Part shown: positions 1-4,742 of the stretch, piece by piece
Position numbering within the stretch: position 1 is the first letter of the stretch
Layout of the letters: every line of letters begins with the position of its first letter
Assembly: GCA_016206995.1 (NCBI GenBank)
Contig: JACQQN010000040.1
Span: 1 to 5,718, forward strand
Source of the DNA: Candidatus Omnitrophota bacterium
Lineage (GTDB): Bacteria > Omnitrophota > Omnitrophia > Omnitrophales > Abzuiibacteriaceae
DNA length: 5,718 nt
Reading direction: 5' to 3'
Program-made: the position numbers and the translations under genes
The notes under the pieces: generated by a model
The model's input: only the letters and a program-made list of their open reading frames with translations
Databases searched by the model: none
Told to the model about the DNA's origin: nothing

Positions 1-552
1 GAGCTTGTGAACGTCCAAGGTTATGAAAGAAAAAATCCAAGGGATTTGAGCTTTGGCGAAAAGGAGCGCGTTGCGCTTGCATCGATTCTAGCTGCAGAAC
101 CAAAGCTTTTGTTCCTTGATGAACCAACCCGAGGGCTTGATCCAGAAAGCAAACATTTTTTGGGTTCTCTTTTTTCAGAATGGGTGCGTGAACAAAACCG
201 AACGATTGTGATGGCCAGTCAAGATATTGAGTTTGTCGCGGAGTATGCGGATGAGGTCATTTGGATTGGTCACGGGAAAATCTTACAAGCAGGTTCAGCG
301 AGAGATGTTTTAGAAGACAACCTCTTTTTTTCAACCCAAGTCAATCGTTTGTTTCGAGGATTTGCAAAAAAGGTACTTACCGTTTCTGACGCTCGGAAAA
401 AAATCGCTTCTTTTACGACACATCACCTCCTTCACCCCGTACCACGGGAAGCATCATCTGCCAAGATGGCGAGGAACGGGTTGGTTTCCCCCAAAAAGAT
501 TTTTCCAGAAGCTACGGTTGTCAAACCGTGGTACGGGGTTCACGAACAATGA
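1..552 (+). CDS. ECF-type ABC transporter ATP-binding protein, 3' part (5' end outside window)
   Basis: This is the C-terminal part of an ABC ATPase; the frame is open from base 1, so the Walker A half lies outside. By family, such ATPases power uptake of vitamins or metal ions by energy-coupling factor transporters at the cytoplasmic membrane. Counting from base 1, one sees the signature LSFGEKER (residues 16-23), Walker B with catalytic Glu LLFLDE (36-41) and the D-loop GLDP (45-48). The switch position reads ASQD, with Gln74 where His is normal. The segment NRLFRGFAKKVLTVSDARKKI resembles the usual C-terminal end of ECF ATPases, including two-domain ones. About 45 further residues follow, coded by a stretch bounded by a 13-bp inverted repeat, so the tail may be insertion-derived. 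The stop overlaps the next start (ATGA, 549-552), supporting one transport operon. The ABC ATPase call is certain; ECF type rests mainly on the neighbour. Whether one or two ATPase domains are present cannot be seen. Confidence 0.9.
   Translation, partial: ELVNVQGYERKNPRDLSFGEKERVALASILAAEPKLLFLDEPTRGLDPESKHFLGSLFSEWVREQNRTIVMASQDIEFVAEYADEVIWIGHGKILQAGSARDVLEDNLFFSTQVNRLFRGFAKKVLTVSDARKKIASFTTHHLLHPVPREASSAKMARNGLVSPKKIFPEATVVKPWYGVHEQ
435..538. repeat. Inverted repeat pair (13 bp arms) in the 3' end of the ATPase gene, REP/MITE-like
   Basis: The arm CCCCGTACCACGG (435-447) is matched exactly in reverse complement by CCGTGGTACGGGG (526-538), with 78 bases between. Each arm is itself a small imperfect palindrome (CCCGT-ACC-ACGGG at 436-448; CCGT-GGT-ACGG at 526-536). 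A second hairpin, ACGGTT-GTCA-AACCGT (514-529), overlaps the right arm and would compete with the long pairing. The unit lies in the part of the ATPase that exceeds the usual family end, which is why I read it as an inserted short element; no target-site duplication was recognised. The right arm ends 10 bases before the S-component start. Confidence 0.6.
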
Positions 553-1181
553 ATTTAAGCGCATCACTTGCCATTATTTTCTTAGTTTTGTTAGCAACGG
601 GCGTTTATATCTACGAACATCGCAAAATTCGTGCTCCCGAACTCGCCCTCATTGTTTCTTTGGCGGCCATTGCTGGTGTCAGCCGTATTCCTTTTGCTGG
701 GATTCCGAGCGTCCAGCCAGCCACCTTTCTAGTTCTTTTCTCGGGGTACGTGTTTGGTCCTTTCATTGGTTGTGTGGTTGGATCAATGGTTGCTCCCATT
801 TCTAATTTTTTCCTTTTGGAAGGGCCCTGGACAGTTTGGCAGATGGTTGGGTGGGGTTTGGTTGGGTTGTCGGGCGGGGTCGCTCAATTGTTGCAAATGA
901 GGGGACAGTCCCCAAAAAAGGGGACTGTCCCCTGGTCGCACCAGCGTGTGCTTTTAATTTTGGGATTTGCGTGGGGCTTCTTATTTGGTTGGTTGATGAA
1001 TGTTTGGTATTGGATGACTTATGTTTACCCTCTCAATTGGCAAAGCTGGATTTCTGTGAATGCAGCTTCGTTTTTATTCGATATGGCTCATGCGGTTGGT
1101 AATGTTGTTTTCATTTTATTGTTTGGAAAGCCGCTCCTCGCGGTTCTTCTTCGTTTTAAAAACAAGCTTTCCCTCACGTAA
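549..1181 (+). CDS. ECF transporter S component (substrate-binding membrane subunit)
   Basis: This 210-residue, strongly hydrophobic protein has about five or six membrane segments (roughly 5-22, 31-48, 58-88, 97-115, 134-155, 172-195). The stretch from RIPFAGIPSVQPATFLVLFS through SNFFLLEGPWTVWQM (residues 46-100) matches my memory of ECF S components annotated as vitamin or cobalamin-type (CbrT-like). S components bind the substrate in the membrane and dock on the T subunit and ATPases. The substrate cannot be read from sequence; a corrinoid is a guess. I chose ATG 549 because it overlaps the ATPase stop, suggesting translational coupling; a GTG at 528 would add seven residues inside the ATPase frame. 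There is no clear Shine-Dalgarno, only GGGG at 535-538. Oddly, residues 118-129 (RGQSPKKGTVPW), in a likely loop between membrane segments, are coded by a palindromic repeat that looks inserted in frame. Confidence 0.85.
   Translation: MNLSASLAIIFLVLLATGVYIYEHRKIRAPELALIVSLAAIAGVSRIPFAGIPSVQPATFLVLFSGYVFGPFIGCVVGSMVAPISNFFLLEGPWTVWQMVGWGLVGLSGGVAQLLQMRGQSPKKGTVPWSHQRVLLILGFAWGFLFGWLMNVWYWMTYVYPLNWQSWISVNAASFLFDMAHAVGNVVFILLFGKPLLAVLLRFKNKLSLT
901..932. repeat. Perfect palindrome pair GGGGACAGTCCCC / GGGGACTGTCCCC inside the S-component gene (REP-like)
   Basis: The arm GGGGACAGTCCCC (901-913), six A residues (914-919) and the exact reverse complement GGGGACTGTCCCC (920-932) form a 13-bp stem; A900 and T933 can add a fourteenth pair. 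Each arm is also palindromic around its centre base (GGGGAC-A-GTCCCC), so each can fold alone. From memory, this motif recurs as a dispersed intergenic repeat in many bacteria and is linked to REP-associated tyrosine (Y1/RAYT) transposases. No such transposase is in this window. Here it is translated as GQSPKKGTVP without breaking the frame. Confidence 0.85.
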
Positions 1182-1216
1182 TATTTCCAGGCAACTTCTT
1201 ATTTATAGTTAATTTA

Positions 1217-1246
1217 GGGCTCCTTATTTAGAGCCGTTATTTTTAT
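1217..1246 (+). terminator. Weak rho-independent-like terminator after the ECF genes
   Basis: The stem GGCTC (1218-1222) pairs with GAGCC (1231-1235) around an 8-base loop and is followed by GTTATTTTTATT, a T-rich but interrupted tract. It lies 36 bases after the S-component stop. The stem is only five pairs long, so termination may be partial. Confidence 0.4.
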
Positions 1247-1398
1247 TGCGTGGCAACTTTTAAAGTGTTAGACTCCGCCCATGATAAGGATGCGGGAGGT
1301 AGACTGAGACCGGCTACGCAACATGTTCCCACCTCATTTCTCCCACAATGATCATTCAATACAAATGTAATTGACCGTTAACTATCTCCAGAGTCGCA

Positions 1399-1460
1399 CT
1401 CAAATCCAACCGATTTGAGCACTACTCAGTCCTTGAGTCGATTGGACTCAAGGACGGAGT
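1399..1460 (+). promoter_or_regulatory. Two strong hairpins with complementary loops in the leader of the RRM gene
   Basis: Hairpin 1 is CTCAAATC (1399-1406) with GATTTGAG (1412-1419) around the loop CAACC. Hairpin 2 is ACTCAGTCCTTGAGTC (1424-1439) with GACTCAAGGACGGAGT (1445-1460) around the loop GATTG; it pairs 15 of 16 positions, the one mismatch being A1428/G1456. The two loops are complementary at four of five positions (C1407-G1444, A1408-T1443, A1409-T1442, C1411-G1440). Extending this to 1405-1413 against 1438-1446 gives eight of nine pairs, so a kissing complex or an alternative fold is possible. No T-run follows, so it is not a simple terminator. A cis-regulatory role, perhaps autoregulation by the RRM protein, is inference. 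Confidence 0.6.
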
Positions 1461-1491
1461 CGTTTGATTCTTGGAGGTTACGTAGCACATC

Positions 1492-1497
1492 AGGAGG
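1492..1497 (+). promoter_or_regulatory. Shine-Dalgarno AGGAGG of the RRM gene
   Basis: A perfect AGGAGG lies 9 bases before ATG 1507 but only 3 bases before GTG 1501. The spacing therefore selects the ATG as the start. Confidence 0.85.
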
Positions 1498-1506
1498 CTA
1501 GTGAAC

Positions 1507-1842
1507 ATGCAGGCGAAACTTTACGTTGGAAACTTAAACTATAGTGTGACTGAATCAGATCTTCAAACTTTGTTCCAAAAGTATGGAGAAATTAAGTCGG
1601 TCAGTCTGATTAGTGATAAATATTCAGGGCAATCTAAAGGGTTTGCCTTTGTTGAGATGGCAAATCCAGCGGATGCTGAAAAAGCCCTCGCAGAGAATGG
1701 CAATGAATTTATGGGCCGTTCGTTGACTGTATCAGAAGCAAGACCGCCCAAACGTTTTGATGATAAGCGTGGGCCTCGTGGCGGTGGTGGTCATGGCGGC
1801 GGTCATGGCAAGTCCTTCGAAAAAAAGCGGTTCCGCTATTAA
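1507..1842 (+). CDS. Glycine-rich RNA-binding protein with one RRM domain
   Basis: This 111-residue protein has a single RNA recognition motif at about residues 3-80. RNP2 is LYVGNL (5-10) and RNP1 is KGFAFVEM (44-51); aromatic residues Tyr6, Phe46 and Phe48 sit where RRMs stack RNA bases, while the last RNP1 position is Met instead of Phe/Tyr. A basic, Gly/His-rich tail follows (89-111, with a GGGGHGGGHG repeat), ending KKRFRY. Small proteins of this plan occur in cyanobacteria and many other bacteria, are often cold- or stress-induced, and bind single-stranded RNA in the cytoplasm; the targets here are unknown. The start is ATG 1507, set by the AGGAGG at 1492. The gene stands alone between terminator-like hairpins and has a strongly folded leader, so control at the RNA level is plausible. 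Confidence 0.93.
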   Translation: MQAKLYVGNLNYSVTESDLQTLFQKYGEIKSVSLISDKYSGQSKGFAFVEMANPADAEKALAENGNEFMGRSLTVSEARPPKRFDDKRGPRGGGGHGGGHGKSFEKKRFRY

Positions 1843-1858
1843 GTAGAAATAAAACAAA

Positions 1859-1885
1859 ATCCTTGCCAATCTAAGGATAATTTTC
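1859..1885 (+). terminator. Terminator-like hairpin after the RRM gene
   Basis: The stem ATCCTT (1859-1864) pairs with AAGGAT (1873-1878) around an 8-base loop and is followed by AATTTTCTT. Upstream A residues can pair with the T tract and lengthen the stem. It starts 17 bases after the stop codon. The stem is AT-rich and of modest strength. Confidence 0.45.
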
Positions 1886-1956
1886 TTCAAAGGGTCGTTC
1901 TTCTAGGTGCTTTTTGGGGCTATGGCTAGAACACCATTAAATCGCTTTGACTTTTC

Positions 1957-1984
1957 TTGACTTCAATAAATGAGGCGATATAAT
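1957..1984 (+). promoter_or_regulatory. Strong sigma70-type promoter for the DUF4870-like / coiled-coil / BFN genes
   Basis: A -35 box TTGACT (1957-1962) and a perfect -10 box TATAAT (1979-1984) are separated by 16 bp. Transcription should begin near 1991, giving a leader of about 25 bases before ATG 2015. A second TTGACTT copy (1947-1953) lies exactly 10 bp upstream of the one used as -35 (1957-1963), on the same helix face. Confidence 0.8.
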
Positions 1985-2014
1985 TGACGTAAATTTGGTT
2001 ACGATCATTACATT

Positions 2015-2365
2015 ATGGAAAATTCAGAACGTCCCACAGAAAAGAAGGTTGAGCCGGATTCAGTTATTCGCGAAGGCAAGTTTTTTGCTGCAATTGGTTA
2101 TGTATTTGTCTTGTGTTTTGTTCCGTTACTTCTGAAGAAGGAGAATGCGTTTGCCCAGTTTCATGGGCGTCAAGCGTTAATTCTCTTCATCTTTGAATTA
2201 GCTGCAGCAATTGTAAAGTCCATACCGATCATTGGTGATGTGGTTTTCTCCTTTGCTTATGTGATTCTTGGCATTGCCTCACTCCTTGGCATTGTCCGTG
2301 TGCTGATGAACGAGTACTGGGAAATGCCGGTTGTCTCGAATATTGCGCGCAAAGTAACCTTGTAA
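2015..2365 (+). CDS. Small DUF4870-like (Tic20-like) membrane protein
   Basis: This 116-residue protein has a charged N-terminus (1-21) and three hydrophobic segments at about 22-40, 52-70 and 72-97. The pattern FAQFHGRQALILFIFE after the first segment, then a helix ending in LLGIVRVLMNEYWEMPVV, resembles the DUF4870/Tic20-like family of small membrane proteins, in which a conserved F-H-x-x-Q-A motif precedes the second helix. The function of the bacterial family is not established. ATG 2015 lies about 25 bases after the predicted transcription start and has no recognisable Shine-Dalgarno, so initiation may be of the near-leaderless, SD-independent kind. It is the first gene after a strong promoter, and the coiled-coil gene follows after 59 bases with no clear terminator between. 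Confidence 0.75.
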   Translation: MENSERPTEKKVEPDSVIREGKFFAAIGYVFVLCFVPLLLKKENAFAQFHGRQALILFIFELAAAIVKSIPIIGDVVFSFAYVILGIASLLGIVRVLMNEYWEMPVVSNIARKVTL

Positions 2366-2411
2366 TTAATGTTGCAATACATTTTTTCTGCGGTTGTTCT
2401 GTCAAGCAAGA

Positions 2412-2418
2412 AGAGAGG
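2412..2418 (+). promoter_or_regulatory. Ribosome binding site AGAGAGG of the coiled-coil gene
   Basis: The purine-rich AGAGAGG ends 6 bases before ATG 2425 and supports that start. The 59-base gap before it holds no hairpin followed by a T-run, so read-through from the upstream gene is likely. Confidence 0.65.
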
Positions 2419-2424
2419 CTTCTT

Positions 2425-4212
2425 ATGTTCTTCGGGAAAAAAACTGTTACAGAAACTAAAGAACAATTTGCGCTAGTCTTGAATCCTGTTCGTGGAGAGC
2501 TTGCCAAAAGTCGTATGATTGAACGGATGATTCAAGTTTTCCCGCTCACGCTTGATGAAGCAAGCGACCTAGTTGAAAATACACCCATCATTCTCTTAGA
2601 AGGTCTTGAAGCGGAAACCGGAGAGCAAGTCAAACAGTATTTCAGCCACGCGGGCGCTGATTTGGTTCTCACCGACGATAGCACTTTTAAGCGACGGTGC
2701 TTTCGCGCGATCTGGCCGTCGCCTCCTAAGTTTGATTTTCTTCAAGTAAAGGAAGGGGCGGAACCATATAACGACGCTGCACCCACGAATGGCAAAGAAA
2801 AAAACGAGTTTTTAAACGGCCATTTTAAAACGCAGCCAGAACATTCTTCAGTTCAGTTTGACCGAACGCCTGTAATGCCGGCGCCGCGTCCCGAAAGTGC
2901 ACCAAAAGAAAAAGAAACCCGTTTACCTGATTTTAGTCCCAGCAACCCTTCCACGACGCACCGCGAAACAGTGATGAACCAAGGGTTTGAAAAACGTTCG
3001 GAAGAAATCGAATCTCCTTCCCAAGCTAATGAATCTTGGAATAAAGACCATTTGCACAAAATTGAACTAACCACCAACAATGCTATTCAAGAAGAGAAAA
3101 TCGCGTATCTCACCAACGAGAAGGATAAACTTCATGCTTTAGTTCTGAAGTTGCAGAAAGAGAATGACGAGCTCAAAACAGAGCATTTAAAGGCGCTTCA
3201 ATTTAAAAAGGATTTGGAAGAACTTCGTAAGTCGCTTTCCGGACTTGAAGCAGAGCGTGTTCGATTGTCTGAGGAAGTGAAGACCCATCAACTGGAAGAA
3301 AGTGCGCTTTTAGATAAATTGCGTGAACTTGAAGCAAATCGCCTCACATTTGTTAAGGAGAAAGAAAATGAAATTCGCTTGCTGGAAGAGCGTTTTCAAC
3401 GGAGCGAGACATCTTTCCGGGAAGATCGAGTAAAAGCTGAAGCACAAATTTCAGAATTGAAAGGGACTGTTCAAAGTCAGAAACTGGAAGTCGATAATGC
3501 TCGCGACAAGTTGAAGATTGCTCAAGAAGAATTAAAAACGGTTGAAACCGAGCTGAAACGATTCCGCAATGAGGAAGCTGTGCTTCGCGCTGAGAATCAA
3601 GAGCTTAAACGGTTATTTGCGCAGTCTCAGCAAGTTACGATGGCACAAAAAAGGGAATTTGAAACTACCCAGTCACGGCTTGAAGAAAAAGTGATCGAAA
3701 CAACCAGTGAGCTCGAATCATGGCGGCGAAAGTCTGAAGAATGGTCTACGCTTCACTCAAAGCTCGTCAGAGAAATTGAAGGGTTAAGACAAAAGTATGC
3801 CAATGAAGTGGAAAGTGTTACGGCGCGGAGTCGGGAGCTTCAAGCTCAACTCGAAATTGCCCAGCGTCAAGTGCGTGAATTTGCAAGTGTTGTTGAACAG
3901 CAAGACATGGTTAATAAAAGAAATCGGATTGCAGTTGAGCTTTCAGACAAGGAAGCAAAGTTGAAGGAACTTGCGCTCCGTCAAGAAATGCTCGCGAATG
4001 ACCTTCGAGATCGTGAGCAAATTTTAGGGACGATTGCTGCGGAGCGTCAAACCATTGAAAAGGAAATTCTAAAAGACCGTCAAGCTCAAAAGTACCTTGT
4101 TGAACAATTGAAGCTCAAAGAAAAAAATCGGATTCTTGTTGCGGACCGTTTTGGTAGAGTGAAAGAGCGTGGCGCGGAAGCGGATACTGGCAAAACTAGC
4201 CGCGAGTCATGA
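2425..4212 (+). CDS. Large coiled-coil protein with N-terminal ribosomal L7/L12-like domain
   Basis: This 595-residue protein is not recognised as a named family. Residues about 15-84 (LVLNPVRGELAKSRMIERMIQVFPLTLDEASDLVENTP... to AGADLVLTDD) resemble the C-terminal domain of ribosomal protein L7/L12 in layout: a strand, two helices with a DEASDLVENTP turn like EAKDLVDGAP, a third helix and a final strand with AGA-x-L. A Pro/Ser/Glu-rich, probably disordered linker runs from about 100 to 205. From about 210 to 585 there is nearly unbroken charged heptad-type sequence (Leu/Ala with Glu/Lys/Arg), a long coiled coil. No signal peptide or membrane segment is seen, so it is probably a cytoplasmic elongated dimer. 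A scaffold or polar-organiser role is only a guess. The stop overlaps the BFN start by ATGA (4209-4212), suggesting coupled translation. Confidence is high that it is a gene, moderate for the N-terminal fold. Confidence 0.8.
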   Translation: MFFGKKTVTETKEQFALVLNPVRGELAKSRMIERMIQVFPLTLDEASDLVENTPIILLEGLEAETGEQVKQYFSHAGADLVLTDDSTFKRRCFRAIWPSPPKFDFLQVKEGAEPYNDAAPTNGKEKNEFLNGHFKTQPEHSSVQFDRTPVMPAPRPESAPKEKETRLPDFSPSNPSTTHRETVMNQGFEKRSEEIESPSQANESWNKDHLHKIELTTNNAIQEEKIAYLTNEKDKLHALVLKLQKENDELKTEHLKALQFKKDLEELRKSLSGLEAERVRLSEEVKTHQLEESALLDKLRELEANRLTFVKEKENEIRLLEERFQRSETSFREDRVKAEAQISELKGTVQSQKLEVDNARDKLKIAQEELKTVETELKRFRNEEAVLRAENQELKRLFAQSQQVTMAQKREFETTQSRLEEKVIETTSELESWRRKSEEWSTLHSKLVREIEGLRQKYANEVESVTARSRELQAQLEIAQRQVREFASVVEQQDMVNKRNRIAVELSDKEAKLKELALRQEMLANDLRDREQILGTIAAERQTIEKEILKDRQAQKYLVEQLKLKEKNRILVADRFGRVKERGAEADTGKTSRES

Positions 4213-4631
4213 GCGGAGCAGAAGTGGTTGAAGTTGTTTTGAATAAAATCAAGATTGATGAGAATCGGAATGAGCAAATCATCGTTTTGAAAGAGAAGAA
4301 TGGGAATCGTCTTTTGCCTGTTGTGATCGGAATTTCGGAAGTGAACGCGATCAAACTCAAATTAAGCGGCATCGATCCACCTCGGCCGCTCACCCACGAC
4401 CTCTTGCTTCGTGTAATTGAAGGCTTTGGGGGTCAGGTAAAACGTATTTTAATCGATCGGCTTGAGGACAGTACTTTTTATGCAAAACTGGTTCTCACAA
4501 AAAATGGAAGTACTGATGAGCTCCAAATCGATGCACGTCCTTCCGATAGCATTGCACTCGCCCTTCGCGCAAACGCCCCGATCGTTGTCAATCCTACCGT
4601 GCTTGATGAAGCTGGAATCAACGGGGTTTGA
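4209..4631 (+). CDS. Bifunctional nuclease family protein (BFN, DUF151)
   Basis: This 140-residue protein matches the DUF151/BFN family over its whole length. Visible hallmarks are the N-terminal VEVVLNKIKID (7-17), QIIVLKEKNGNRLLPVVIGISEVNAIKLKLSGI (23-55), the invariant-looking RPLTHDL (59-65), the strand DSTFYAKLVL (87-96) and the C-terminal DARPSDSIALALR (108-120). The family is named from plant and animal-associated proteins reported to have RNase and DNase activity; a structure is known from Thermotoga, but the bacterial role is poorly defined. Length is typical. The start codon overlaps the coiled-coil gene's stop and lacks a good Shine-Dalgarno, pointing to translational coupling. trxB follows after 111 bases with its own promoter. 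The family call is sure; nuclease activity here is inferred. Confidence 0.93.
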   Translation: MSGAEVVEVVLNKIKIDENRNEQIIVLKEKNGNRLLPVVIGISEVNAIKLKLSGIDPPRPLTHDLLLRVIEGFGGQVKRILIDRLEDSTFYAKLVLTKNGSTDELQIDARPSDSIALALRANAPIVVNPTVLDEAGINGV

Positions 4632-4671
4632 TTCTATGAGTTTTGTCCTCAAATTTCATGAGGCGCCGTAG

Positions 4672-4701
4672 TTGCGCTTCTGTTCGGTTTGAGTATATAA
4701 T
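4672..4701 (+). promoter_or_regulatory. Promoter upstream of trxB
   Basis: A perfect -10 box TATAAT (4696-4701) is preceded at 18 bp by TTGCGC (4672-4677), a partial -35 match. Transcription should begin near 4708, about 35 bases before ATG 4743. No good terminator separates the BFN gene from trxB, so this may be an internal promoter. Confidence 0.6.
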
Positions 4702-4726
4702 ACAGCTCTTATTATTCTATTGATTT

Positions 4727-4732
4727 GAAAGG
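4727..4732 (+). promoter_or_regulatory. Ribosome binding site GAAAGG of trxB
   Basis: GAAAGG lies 10 bases before ATG 4743. An in-frame TTG at 4725 would overlap this site and add six residues not expected in the family, so the ATG is preferred. Confidence 0.55.
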
Positions 4733-4742
4733 TTTTGATTTT

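Larger units (their letters stand above)
1182..1506. other. Non-coding region between the transporter operon and the RRM gene
   Basis: This 325-base stretch holds no convincing gene on either strand. From left to right it contains a weak terminator-like hairpin (1217-1246) and a possible imperfect hairpin CTCCGC/GCGGGAG (1273-1298, one bulged G). A pyrimidine-rich stretch with CACCTC follows (1330-1342), then two strong hairpins (1399-1460) and the ribosome binding site of the RRM gene. No strong promoter is visible: TTGCGT (1246-1251) with TAGACT (1269-1274) at 17 bp is a poor match, as is TTGACC at 1371, which lacks a good -10. The right half is probably a long structured 5' leader; a separate small RNA cannot be excluded. 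Confidence 0.6.

Noticed and set aside
528..548. GTG at 528 as an upstream start for the S component
   Set aside because: It adds seven residues within the ATPase frame and within the repeat arm. ATG 549 overlaps the ATPase stop in the usual coupled form.
362..805. 147-codon open frame on the + strand across the ATPase/S-component junction
   Set aside because: It is an out-of-phase shadow of two clear genes, with no family resemblance and a Cys/Trp/Ser-rich low-quality translation.
1261..1345. Known structured RNA (6S, SRP, RNase P or tRNA) in the non-coding region
   Set aside because: I found none of their diagnostic elements, such as a T-loop GTTCGAA, the SRP GGAAGGAAGC-type loop or a long open-bubble hairpin. 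Only short pairings are visible.
1501..1506. GTG at 1501 as the start of the RRM gene
   Set aside because: Only 3 bases separate it from AGGAGG. ATG 1507 has 9-base spacing and gives the usual short N-terminus before the RRM.
1783..1809. GGTGGTGGTCATGGCGGCGG-type repeat in the RRM gene as a DNA repeat
   Set aside because: It simply codes for the Gly/His-rich tail typical of these proteins.
2229..2507. Antisense open frames opposite the membrane-protein and coiled-coil genes
   Set aside because: They overlap strongly supported genes, have no recognisable ribosome binding site and no family features.
4647..4663. Hairpin CCTCA/TGAGG after the BFN gene as a terminator
   Set aside because: The stem is only five pairs long and no T-run follows.
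4725..4742. TTG at 4725 as the start of trxB
   Set aside because: It would overlap the likely ribosome binding site and adds an atypical N-terminal extension.
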